DNA of 26,394 bases from Pseudomonadota bacterium (lineage in GTDB: Bacteria; Pseudomonadota; Gammaproteobacteria; Steroidobacterales; Steroidobacteraceae), in the NCBI GenBank assembly GCA_021850555.1, contig JAJZLX010000086.1:1-26394 (forward strand), read 5' to 3'. Numbering within the stretch: the stretch's first letter is position 1; every line of letters begins with the position of its first letter. A model generated the notes under the pieces. It was not told where the DNA came from, did no database searches, and saw only the letters and a list, made by a program, of their open reading frames with translations. Of this stretch, positions 1-7,094 are shown one piece after another. The translations under genes and the position numbers were made by a program.

Positions 1-343
1 GGAGCAAAGCGAGCAGCAGCAGCACCATCCACCCGCCGGCCGGATTGTGACCCACCTGTGAGTCGGGCTCGTGCCGCACCATCCGGCGCAGGTGTCGCAG
101 CGCCGCGGCGGGCGAGGCGAGAAAGCTGCGAAAGCGAGCGGTCTCACTGCCCGCCAGGCCCCAGAGCAGCCGGAAGGTCACGAGCGCAAGGATCGATTCG
201 CCGATGCGCACGTGCCAGCCCATCCAGTTCAGCCGCTCGGTGAGATAGGCTCCCGCCACCAGAGCGACGAGCAGCCAGTGGAAGAGGCGCGTAGGCAGGT
301 CCCACACGAGCGCTCGGCGCGGGCCGGGCGCCTGCCCGGGCAT
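1..343 (-). CDS. Cytochrome b561-family membrane protein (3' end beyond window)
   Basis: Only the first 114 codons lie in the window; the gene runs off the left edge. The protein opens with a VWDLPTRLFHW block (residues 13-23) followed by a hydrophobic helix, then a second helix around residues 49-62, and a GHNPAGGW block at 98-105 leading into a third helix. This pattern is typical of the b-type cytochromes of the Ni/Fe-hydrogenase cytochrome b / cytochrome b561 group, diheme inner-membrane proteins that pass electrons between quinol and partner proteins. His22 and His44 are candidate heme ligands. I chose the ATG at 343, where a GAGG sits almost touching the start. A GTG at 373 is in frame but has no ribosome site. 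The partner is unknown because the rest of the locus is outside the window. Confidence 0.82.
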   Translation of the reverse strand, partial: MPGQAPGPRRALVWDLPTRLFHWLLVALVAGAYLTERLNWMGWHVRIGESILALVTFRLLWGLAGSETARFRSFLASPAAALRHLRRMVRHEPDSQVGHNPAGGWMVLLLLALL

Positions 344-505
344 CCTCGCGGTATCGACATCGCGGCCGCTCACGGGTGATGAGTCGAAGGGCAACGGTGG
401 AAGGCCGAACACCTCGATCGCGAATCCCGGTCAACAGGCGGCCGCGCCCGCCGCCTCGCATACGGCCGGGCCGGACCTGCGCACATGCGCCGTGGGCGCG
501 CGCGA

Positions 506-1219
506 TCAGGGCGCGAGCACGATCTCCACGCGCTTGTTGCGCTTGCCCTCGTTACGGATGCGGGTGACGCGAATGCCGCCGATCTCCGCGATGTTGCCGA
601 CATGCGTGCCTCCGCACGGTTGCAGATCGATGCCCGGTATCTTGACAAGCCGCACGCGGCCGACGCCGCGCGGTGGCTGTACGCTCATGGTTTTCACCAG
701 CTCCGGGCGCGCATCGAGCTCCTCATCCGTGATCCACACGGTTTCAGTGCTGACAGCCGAGGCGATCAATGCATTGGTGTCGCGCGTGATTCGCTCCGCC
801 TCGAGCAGGCCCATGTCGATGTCGAAGTCCAGGCGCGCTCTGTCGGGAGCAATATTTCCGCCGGACACCGGAGCGACGACGACGCAGGAAAGCAGGTGCA
901 GCGCAGTGTGCAGACGCATGAGCGAGTAGCGGCGATCCCAGTCGAGCTCCAGCGTAAGGCGCTCACCGGGCTCAGGGAGTGAGGCGCCCGCAGCGGGGAT
1001 GTGCAGCACGCTGCCCGGCGCCTCACCCTTGCGGGTATCGGCGATTGCCATCCTGGCGCCATTCTCCCGCACGAATACCCCGCTATCGCCCGGCTGGCCG
1101 CCTCCGAGCGGATAAAAGATCGTGCGATCAAGCTCGATGCCGCGCTCGTGCACGGCGACGACGCGCGCCAAGGCGCTCTTGAGATAGGCATCTTCCCGGA
1201 ACAAAAGCTCAGTACTCAC
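506..1219 (-). CDS. alaX: AlaX-type alanyl-tRNA editing hydrolase
   Basis: This is a free-standing relative of the editing domain of alanyl-tRNA synthetase. The family hydrolyses Ser or Gly wrongly attached to tRNA-Ala, in the cytoplasm. The two zinc motifs are present: His104-x3-His108 in an RLHTALHLL context, and Cys202-x3-His206 in PCGGTHVG. The glycine-rich YPLGGGQPGD segment at 37-45 matches the N-terminal core of AlaX proteins. The open frame extends upstream to 1300, but I use the GTG at 1219 because AGGGG lies 8 bases before it and the protein then begins STELLFRED, close to the usual AlaX beginning. The length of 237 aa fits the medium AlaX class. It follows the DUF3565 gene on the same strand after 117 bases. 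Confidence 0.92.
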   Translation of the reverse strand: MSTELLFREDAYLKSALARVVAVHERGIELDRTIFYPLGGGQPGDSGVFVRENGARMAIADTRKGEAPGSVLHIPAAGASLPEPGERLTLELDWDRRYSLMRLHTALHLLSCVVVAPVSGGNIAPDRARLDFDIDMGLLEAERITRDTNALIASAVSTETVWITDEELDARPELVKTMSVQPPRGVGRVRLVKIPGIDLQPCGGTHVGNIAEIGGIRVTRIRNEGKRNKRVEIVLAP

Positions 1220-1336
1220 GTGATCTGCCCCTTGGACGCATGCAGCCGCCTCGAGCCTCAAGAGCGCCATATCATCGGCGATCCGCACGCCGCCCGGCAA
1301 TAAATCAACCGATTCCGACGCCGCCGCCGACAGCCC

Positions 1337-1555
1337 TCAACCCGTGCGCGGCTCTCGCGTGGGCGGCTCCCCGCGCTCGCATCTGCGGCAGTCGAGTGCC
1401 GCGCCGAGCATGGCCTCCCGGCCTTCGGGCGTCGTGACCCAAGGCCGCAGCGTCCAGGGCGGATCGTGGCGCACGTGCTGATCGTGGCCGCATTCGAGCT
1501 CGGCGACCCACTGCCCTTCCTCGTCGCGGTGGTACCCGGTGATGATGCGCTTCAT
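1337..1555 (-). CDS. DUF3565 family small protein
   Basis: A 72-residue protein beginning MKRIITGYHRDEEG, followed by WVAELECGHDQHVRHDPPW and a WVTTPEGR segment, then a Cys-x2-Cys pair at residues 56-59. This conserved layout is that of the DUF3565 family, widespread in Proteobacteria and without a known function. The CGH plus CxxC cysteines suggest metal binding, which is inference only. A strong ribosome site, GGAGAAAGG, stands just before the ATG at 1555 and rejects the longer upstream frame. It may be co-transcribed with alaX downstream. Confidence 0.9.
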   Translation of the reverse strand: MKRIITGYHRDEEGQWVAELECGHDQHVRHDPPWTLRPWVTTPEGREAMLGAALDCRRCERGEPPTREPRTG

Positions 1556-2006
1556 GGCCTTTCTCCCGATGCCCTCCCATGTGCCTCGGGAAAGCCAGTA
1601 TACCCATGAGCGCCCCCCCTGGAAGCTCGCGCAAGGGCAAGCGCCCGCTTCGGCGCCTCTCCCGGCGGTGCGCCACTGAGCGCAGTCGGTGGACGATGGA
1701 CGGCGGATCGGCCGGCAAGGTTGCCCCGCAATGACCGAAGCATTCGCCGGAAGGCGCACCGTCCGTCAGCATCGCGGCGGCCGGGAGCCCGCTCTGCGGC
1801 CGACCCGCGCCTTTACCGCCCCTGCGGCTCCGAGCCCGTGTCAGACACGAGTCCGCCGTCGGCCTCCCCCTCTCCCGGACCACGACCAAACCCCTCTATC
1901 GGGGGCTCCGCCGCCATCGACTCTGGTGTTGAATTCAATGCAATCGCGGCGAGGAAGGACCCTGGCCGCTGCGAGACTCACAGCCGATACACGTCGAGGT
2001 GGAGCC
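1556..2006. other. Noncoding stretch upstream of two divergent genes
   Basis: This 451-base stretch separates the DUF3565 gene (minus) from the small ORF at 2007 (plus), so it should hold promoters for both. No open frame in it looks coding. It contains a 13-base inverted repeat at 1837-1849 (CGTGTC, one base, GACACG) and a 10-base palindrome TTGAATTCAA at 1929-1938. I could not place convincing -35/-10 pairs. Confidence 0.5.
1837..1849. promoter_or_regulatory. Short perfect inverted repeat, possible operator
   Basis: CGTGTC and GACACG flank a single A. Two further flanking positions also match imperfectly, so the dyad may extend to about 20 bases. The shape resembles operators for dimeric repressors. 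It lies about 160 bases upstream of the small ORF at 2007. No regulator is encoded next to it, so its role is a guess. Confidence 0.25.
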
Positions 2007-2210
2007 ATGAGAGACACTGACACACTCGAGCGCATTCGGGCGCATGCCAGCGCCTGGGTGGTCGATTACAGCGCGGCGCGCGCCAAGGCGCTCGCCTGGC
2101 TTGGCAATCGATATCTGCTCGCGCTACCGGTGCGGCGCAAGAGCGCCGCGGATCAGATGCGCTCCCGGCGGCAGGCGGACGGCGCAGACCGTCACTCGCA
2201 CGCCGCGTAA
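2007..2210 (+). CDS. Small hypothetical protein
   Basis: A 67-residue, basic protein that I do not recognise as a named family. Its first 30 residues look like an amphipathic helix (ERIRAHASAWVVDYSAARAK). A short hydrophobic patch, WLGNRYLLALPV, follows at about 31-42, and then a charged tail rich in Arg and Gln. No signal peptide or convincing membrane span is seen. The start is well supported by GAGGTGGAG a few bases before the ATG, and this ribosome site is the main reason to accept the gene. It stands alone between noncoding stretches. Confidence 0.55.
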   Translation: MRDTDTLERIRAHASAWVVDYSAARAKALAWLGNRYLLALPVRRKSAADQMRSRRQADGADRHSHAA

Positions 2211-2681
2211 ATATTCGGCGCGGGGGCGTCCCGGCCCGTGCGGCTGCGCCTTCGCGGGCCTCAAACCAAGGCTGCCGAGGCGTCCCTCTTGCTCACTCGG
2301 GCGCAGGTGAGGGCACTTGCGCGCACGCCCGGGCAGGAGCGGCGAGGCAGCGGCATCGAGAACCCCGGCTTGAGACTCGCAACCGCGAGCGCACCCACCG
2401 GGGCGCAAGTGTCGTTGACGGACGCTGCCGGCGAGGGTCTCGGACGGCAAACGAATCCGCCGTGAGAAGACGACCGCGCAACTTGACCCGGCACAGACCC
2501 GCAGGAGCGGCCGGCCGCGCGGCCGTCATAGCACGGGCGGAGCTCACGTGAGCGGCCGACTGTTGGGAATCAAAAGCCCCGCACGGCGCTTTTCACACGA
2601 GCCCCGTCGCCTGGCACGCCCTTTCTCACCCATGTCCCCGCATCAGGGAGCCGTGCCGCGCCCCGAACGGCCGGGTTGCGC
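2211..2681. other. Noncoding stretch with palindrome and terminator
   Basis: This 471-base gap lies between the convergent small ORF (plus) and XapX pair (minus). Open frames on both strands are low-complexity Arg/Ala/Pro translations without family resemblance. It holds a 12-base palindrome GCTCACGTGAGC at 2542-2553 and a terminator-like hairpin at 2572-2593. Confidence 0.5.
2572..2593 (-). terminator. Probable intrinsic terminator of the XapX operon
   Basis: AAAAGC (2572-2577) pairs with GCTTTT (2588-2593), and two inner G-C pairs close the loop after one mismatch. Read on the minus strand, the hairpin ends in TTTT followed by GATT. It lies about 90 bases beyond the stop of the last XapX gene. 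The A/T-flanked symmetry means it could also act on plus-strand transcripts from the small ORF at 2007. Confidence 0.45.
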
Positions 2682-2846
2682 TCATGCGACCCGGACGATC
2701 CAACCGGTGACCACGAAACCCACGGTCATGAGCAGCACGAGAAGAGCGCCGACCACCCGGGGCGGCGCCGGCGAGGGAAGATCGAACCAGCGGCATGCGC
2801 CCCCGATGATCAACCCAAGGACAATTCCGGCGATATCGGCGCTCAT
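2682..2846 (-). CDS. XapX-domain small membrane protein, copy 2
   Basis: A 54-residue protein made almost entirely of two hydrophobic helices (about 4-19 and 31-51) separated by a CRWFDLPSPAPP turn. The turn with its xSPAPP motif and the glycine-rich first helix are typical of XapX (DUF1427) proteins, tiny inner-membrane proteins of unknown function. Its ATG overlaps the TGA of the preceding XapX gene as ATGA, so it is very probably translated by coupling. It resembles its neighbour in layout (helix, CR, LPxPAP turn, helix ending in an MTVG segment), which points to tandem duplication followed by divergence. A likely terminator lies downstream. Confidence 0.75.
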   Translation of the reverse strand: MSADIAGIVLGLIIGGACRWFDLPSPAPPRVVGALLVLLMTVGFVVTGWIVRVA

Positions 2847-3076
2847 CGCGCTTTCCTCTCACTCACGGGCAGACCGGACGGTCCGCCGCATAACTCGCGA
2901 TTGCGCCCCTCCCTTTGCCCGGCGTAGCGGTCGACGAGCGCATAGCCGACCGTCATCGCCATGACGAGAACGCCGCCGAGCAGCGCAATGGGCGCCGGCA
3001 GGGGAATGCCGCTCAGGCGGCACAGCACGCCGATCACCAATGCGAGGATGCAACCCATCAAGACCTTCATGTTCAT
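2843..3076 (-). CDS. XapX-domain small membrane protein, copy 1
   Basis: A 77-residue protein with two membrane helices (about 5-19 and 28-46) joined by CRLSGIPLPAP, the XapX/DUF1427 turn, followed by a charged tail rich in Arg, Gly and Glu that copy 2 lacks. The function of this family is unknown. A second ATG two codons in (3070) is an alternative start. The ATG at 3076 overlaps the stop of the upstream small frame by ATGA, and its own stop overlaps the ATG of copy 2 in the same way, so the genes form a translationally coupled string. Confidence 0.78.
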   Translation of the reverse strand: MNMKVLMGCILALVIGVLCRLSGIPLPAPIALLGGVLVMAMTVGYALVDRYAGQREGRNRELCGGPSGLPVSERKAR

Positions 3077-3294
3077 TTCTGCCACCACCGTTGCCGACTC
3101 AACCGACCCCACCTCGCCGCGATCGCCGCGGCGAGCCCATCGGCCTCCCCGCCGTTGCGCTGACCGCCTCCCATGGCCAGCTCCACCCGCACCGCTGCGC
3201 CCAGTGCCCAGGCGCTCTGCACCGCCGCCGCCGCGCTCGCGGCAAATACCGTCAAATTGCGGCCTTCTTCCGAGGCGAGCGGATCGGCGCACAT
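3073..3294 (-). CDS. Doubtful small ORF upstream of the XapX pair
   Basis: A 73-residue frame with an Ala-rich, moderately hydrophobic middle (VFAASAAAAVQSAWALGAAV) and a Gly/Arg-rich tail. I recognise no family. The argument for it is positional: its TGA overlaps the XapX copy 1 ATG as ATGA, the same junction that links the two XapX genes. The frame stays open upstream to 3549, which would overlap the end of the amidohydrolase gene. I use the internal ATG at 3294, but no strong ribosome site decides it. It could equally be an untranslated leader with a chance open frame, since such frames are common at this GC content. Confidence 0.3.
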   Translation of the reverse strand: MCADPLASEEGRNLTVFAASAAAAVQSAWALGAAVRVELAMGGGQRNGGEADGLAAAIAARWGRLSRQRWWQK

Positions 3295-3527
3295 CACACT
3301 CGTTCCGCGGCCGCGGCATGCCGCAGGATGGCCGTGCGTCTGCGGCACCGACCGGACTCTCTCCTGCGAGCGTGCGTGAAACGATCTGCGCCACATTTGC
3401 GCCTTGCTCACCCCGTTTCGCCGGGGCCTGCCGCCCGCACCGGCCTCACCGGCGCCGGCCTTCACTGCGGCCCCCGGCCCGGTGAGCCCAATCGATGTGA
3501 CGCGCTCGGATACCCGGATGGCCATGG

Positions 3528-5405
3528 CTAGAAGGCCCAACAGGCACACCCCAGCGAGCCCCAGAACGCCTCATCCGCCCCGGCATGAGCCGATGCTCCG
3601 CTCGCTCGGGCAAGGCCGTGATCCAGGTGTCCGCAGTCCAAGCGCCGATGCAACACGCGCGCGCCGCCCGCTCCCGCAACCGACGAGTCGCCCCACGCGC
3701 CATAGCCACCGAAACGGCGCACCGGCGACCAGTCCGGCATCGCCGGCGGCGGCGCAGCGCCGTCCAGGCGCTCGAACTCACCGCAAGCATAGACGATCCT
3801 GCCGCCGACGATCGTCAGCACTGACGTGATGCCCGTAATCTGCTCATCGGCGCAGGCGAAGTAGTCCAGGTCCGGCACCATCACGTCCGCGAGACAGCCC
3901 ACGGCGATACGCCCTTTCTTGCCCGTTTCCCCGGAGAACCACGCGCCGTTCTGCGTCCACATCCGCAGCGCCGTTTCCCGTCCGATGCACTTGTCCCGGG
4001 GATACAGCGACAGTCCGCCCACGGTTGTGCCGGTGACCATCCACGCCAGGCACACCCACGGGTTGTACGATGCCACGCGCGTCGCATCCGTTCCGGCGGC
4101 CAGCGGTATTCCCCGCGCAAGCATGCTCGCCAACGGCGGGGTTCTCTGCGCGGCCTCCCGGCCGTAGCGCGCAACGAAATACTCTCCCTGATATGCCATG
4201 CGGTGTTGAACTGCGATTCCGCCGCCGAGCGCCGCAATCCTGTCGATCGACTCCTCCGAGATCGTCTCCGCATGGTCGAAGAACCAGTTCAGCCCCGCAA
4301 GCGGTATCTCCCGATTCACGCGCTCGAATACATCGAGCGCACGGCGGATCGTCTGATCGTACGTGGCGTGCAGCCGCCACGGCCACCGATTCATCGCCAG
4401 GATTCGAACGACCTGCTCCAACTCGCCCTCCATCTCGGGCGGCATGTCCGGACGCGGCTGGCGGAAGTCCTCGAAGTCGGCCGCCGAAAAGACCAGCATC
4501 TCGCCCGCGCCATTGTGGCGAAAGTAGTCGCTTCCATCCCCGTAGCGGCTCATCCCGGTCCAGCGCAGGAAATCCTCCTTCTCCTGCTTGGCCTTTTGGG
4601 TAAAGAGATTATAGGCGAGCCGCACCGTAAGATTGCCCTCCTTGGCCAGTTGCTCGACTATCGCATAGTCTTCCGGATAGTTCTGAAATCCCCCCCCTGC
4701 ATCGATCACGCCGGTGACGCCCAGCCTGTTGAGCTCGCGCATGAAGTGACGGGTCGAATTCGCCTGATACTCCGGCGCCAGCTTAGGCCCCCGGGCCAGC
4801 GTCGCGTAGAGAATGGCCGCGTTCGGGGCAGCCAACAGCAGGCCGGTCGGGTTTCCGCGCTCATCGCGGACAATCCGGCCCCCGGGCGGCTCGGGGGTGT
4901 CCTTGGTGTAGCCCACCGCCCGCAGCGCCGCCGCGTTGAGCAGTGCACGGTCATACAGATGCAGAATGAATACGGGCGTATCCGGCGCGACAGCGTTGAG
5001 CTCCTCCAGGGTCGGCAGCCGCCTTTCGACGAACTGGCTGTCCGTGAACCCCCCGACCACCCGCACCCATTGCGGCGGCGGGGTCACCGCCACCTGCCGC
5101 TTGAGCAGCGCCATCGCCTCGGCAAGCGACCTCACTCCATCCCAGCGAAGCTCCATGTTGAAGCTGAGACCGCCGCGAATGAGATGACAGTGGCTGTCGA
5201 TCAGTCCCGGCAGCACCCGATGACCGCGCAGGTCCACGACCTTCGTTCGCCTTCCGGCGAGCCGCATCACCTCGGACTCCCCTCCCAGTGCGACGAATAC
5301 TCCATCCGCTATCGCAACCGCCGATACCTCCGGTTGCCTCGGATCGAGCGTGGTCACCTTTCCCCCATGCAGAATCAGATCCGGCTCTGGCTTATGTTCG
5401 TTCAT
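3528..5405 (-). CDS. YtcJ-like amidohydrolase
   Basis: A 625-residue member of the Amidohydro_3 (YtcJ-like) group, metal-dependent enzymes that hydrolyse amide or related C-N bonds. Visible features: N-terminal beta-sandwich start (ILHGGKVTTLD); the metal motif SHCH with His72 and His74 after LPGLID; RLHATYD with His345; FDHAET with His378; and GTDATR with Asp440, the usual catalytic aspartate position. A C-terminal sandwich strand (GRIVYACGEF) follows. The last 50 residues form a tail rich in Gly, His and Cys that ends GSLGCACWAF. The ATG at 5405 is preceded by GAGGT at good distance; the frame is open further up, but the upstream part does not look coding. It sits 161 bases downstream of the cysteine hydrolase, and the two may act in sequence on one substrate, which cannot be named. 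Confidence 0.9.
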   Translation of the reverse strand: MNEHKPEPDLILHGGKVTTLDPRQPEVSAVAIADGVFVALGGESEVMRLAGRRTKVVDLRGHRVLPGLIDSHCHLIRGGLSFNMELRWDGVRSLAEAMALLKRQVAVTPPPQWVRVVGGFTDSQFVERRLPTLEELNAVAPDTPVFILHLYDRALLNAAALRAVGYTKDTPEPPGGRIVRDERGNPTGLLLAAPNAAILYATLARGPKLAPEYQANSTRHFMRELNRLGVTGVIDAGGGFQNYPEDYAIVEQLAKEGNLTVRLAYNLFTQKAKQEKEDFLRWTGMSRYGDGSDYFRHNGAGEMLVFSAADFEDFRQPRPDMPPEMEGELEQVVRILAMNRWPWRLHATYDQTIRRALDVFERVNREIPLAGLNWFFDHAETISEESIDRIAALGGGIAVQHRMAYQGEYFVARYGREAAQRTPPLASMLARGIPLAAGTDATRVASYNPWVCLAWMVTGTTVGGLSLYPRDKCIGRETALRMWTQNGAWFSGETGKKGRIAVGCLADVMVPDLDYFACADEQITGITSVLTIVGGRIVYACGEFERLDGAAPPPAMPDWSPVRRFGGYGAWGDSSVAGAGGARVLHRRLDCGHLDHGLARASGASAHAGADEAFWGSLGCACWAF

Positions 5406-5566
5406 GACAGGACCTCGAATTACTGTCTCTTCGCGCTTGCACGACGGCTCTTGAGCCCGCCGTTGCGCGCCTCCCGCCCGGGCGCGGCCCGAGCCGTCTG
5501 CCCGGGCCGCCCGCGTCTGCCTCTGCGAAGGCAGGCCCGGCAATTGCGCGGCCTCCTCTCGGCCGT

Positions 5567-6223
5567 TCAGTGACCTTCACTCGCCCCGAACATCGTCTTG
5601 GCATAGACGAGCCCGAGTCCGTAGCCTCCCCCGAAGCGCTTTGCGATGCCGGTCGTGAGCTCGTACGTCTCCGTCCGCGCCCAGTCGCGCTGCAACTCAA
5701 GGAGGTACTGCAACGAGGTCATCGGAATCGCCCCTGCCTGAATCATTCGCTCCATCGCCCGCTCGTGCGATTCGCATGAGACATCGCCGCACGCGTCCGC
5801 GATTACGTAGACCTCGAAACCCTGGTCAATCGCCGAAAGCGCCGGCCCCACGATGCACACGCTCGTCCACAATCCGGCGAGCACGATCCGCCCCACCCCG
5901 AGCTCGCTCACCTGCTTGATGACCGCGGCATCCTCCCACGTATTCATGGTGGTCCGATCGATCAGCCGCTCGCGCGGAAACGCCTCCGTAATCTCCGAGA
6001 ACATCGGCCCCGAGAAGCTCTTTTCCGCTACGGTCGTCAGAATCGACCGCACCTTGAATCCCGCCGCCGCATGCGCCACGAGCGCCGCGTTGTTGCGCAG
6101 CAACACAGAGTCTATCGAGCGCGTCGCGAAGGCCATCTGTGACTGAAAGTCGATCAGGATGAGCGCGTGGTCCTGCGGTGAGAGAAGCGACTTTCCGGGA
6201 GCCGGGCGTGCTTTGAGACTCAT
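5567..6223 (-). CDS. YcaC-like cysteine hydrolase (isochorismatase fold)
   Basis: A 218-residue isochorismatase-fold hydrolase. The DHALILIDFQ strand carries the expected catalytic Asp25, and the GLWTSVCIVGPAL loop carries the nucleophile Cys123. The MNTWED segment at 93-98 and the long C-terminal part with ELQRDWARTETYE match the YcaC subgroup, whose physiological substrates are unsettled. The ribosome site GGAGGT lies 7 bases before the ATG. It starts 38 bases after the AraC regulator on the same strand, so regulator, hydrolase and amidohydrolase probably form one unit. Amide or carbamate breakdown by two successive hydrolases is an inference from this pairing. Confidence 0.9.
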   Translation of the reverse strand: MSLKARPAPGKSLLSPQDHALILIDFQSQMAFATRSIDSVLLRNNAALVAHAAAGFKVRSILTTVAEKSFSGPMFSEITEAFPRERLIDRTTMNTWEDAAVIKQVSELGVGRIVLAGLWTSVCIVGPALSAIDQGFEVYVIADACGDVSCESHERAMERMIQAGAIPMTSLQYLLELQRDWARTETYELTTGIAKRFGGGYGLGLVYAKTMFGASEGH

Positions 6224-6261
6224 GACGTATACCTCCAGTATGAGTTGTTTCCGCGCCCAAG

Positions 6262-6969
6262 CTAGATCCTGTTGTCGAATTCGTCTTGTCCCCTCCTGCC
6301 GTGCTCATCTTCAAGTGCGCCGCACTGTGCGCTCTCGTTCACCGCGGAGACATCCTGCTCATTGAGCCCGCCACAGGGCGCCTCGCTCGCGCCCATCTGC
6401 CGCGCCATCGAGCCCGCGCGGCGCCAGACCGCCGGCGTCACGCCGACGAACTGCTTGAACTGGCGAGTCATGTGCGGCTGATCCGCGAACCCGCTGTCCA
6501 GCGCGATGTCGGCCAGGGGCCTGGCGCTCGATATCATCAGCGCCTTGGCGAACTCGATCCGCCTGCGCACGACATAGCGATAAGGGGACTCCCCGAAGGT
6601 CGTGCGGAACGCGTGGAAGAAATAGCTCGTGCTGAGCCTGGTCACGGACGCCAGGGACGCCATGCGAATGGTCTCGCACATGTGCGCGTCAATGTACTCA
6701 TCGACCCGATTCGCCTGCCACCGGGTGAGCCCGGTCGGGCGAAAGCAGCAGTCGGCGAGGCTCGGCACTGCGGCGGCGGCCGGTGAGCTCGAATGAATGA
6801 GCGAGGCGGCCTGAGCGAGCAGGTCGCGCACCCGCGTCTCCTCATTCGGCAGCGAGTCCTTCGCGACCCGCAGAAGATCCATGAGCGCCGGCATCCACCC
6901 GGCTCCTCGCGTCACGCGATTGGATCTGTCGATGCCAGGGATTTCCGCCGTGCCTGCTGAAGTGACCAT
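6262..6969 (-). CDS. AraC-family regulator, paralogue 1
   Basis: A 235-residue transcription regulator with a C-terminal AraC double helix-turn-helix at about 81-190 (LTRWQANRVDEYIDAH, then TSYFFHAFRTTFGESPYRYV and DIALDSGFADQPHMTRQF). The first 80 residues are not a recognisable cupin and may be a small unidentified sensing region. The ATG at 6969 has GGAG six bases before it; an in-frame ATG further up (7053) is a weaker alternative. It lies just upstream of the two hydrolases and is their likely regulator. By hand count, 118 of 149 aligned residues (45-193) are identical to the AraC gene at 10936-11715. It has a 23-residue extension beyond the point where that copy stops. Confidence 0.9.
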   Translation of the reverse strand: MVTSAGTAEIPGIDRSNRVTRGAGWMPALMDLLRVAKDSLPNEETRVRDLLAQAASLIHSSSPAAAAVPSLADCCFRPTGLTRWQANRVDEYIDAHMCETIRMASLASVTRLSTSYFFHAFRTTFGESPYRYVVRRRIEFAKALMISSARPLADIALDSGFADQPHMTRQFKQFVGVTPAVWRRAGSMARQMGASEAPCGGLNEQDVSAVNESAQCGALEDEHGRRGQDEFDNRI

Positions 6970-7062
6970 ATGCGTCTCCGCTCCACCCGCTGCTTTGTGC
7001 TTGTGACCGAGCGTAGACACACGGCGCCCCGCGAGGGACCCTCGATAGGACATAATGGAAGC

Positions 7063-7076
7063 CCCCCTTTCGGGGG
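7063..7076 (-). terminator. GC hairpin after the patatin gene
   Basis: Five C and five G bases enclose a four-base loop that reads GAAA on the minus strand. The hairpin stands 19 bases beyond the stop of the patatin-like gene. There is no T-run after it, so intrinsic termination is uncertain; it may simply protect the 3' end of the transcript. Confidence 0.3.
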
Positions 7077-7094
7077 TTGGGAGGAGCGCGCCGA

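Noticed and set aside
5517..5534. CTGCCT/AGGCAG hairpin after the cysteine hydrolase
   Set aside because: Six-pair stem without a T-run and followed by a downstream gene of the same operon; too weak to call.
4203..5573. 456-codon open frame on the plus strand
   Set aside because: Antisense to the amidohydrolase, with no recognisable domain; the sense strand keeps all metal ligands.
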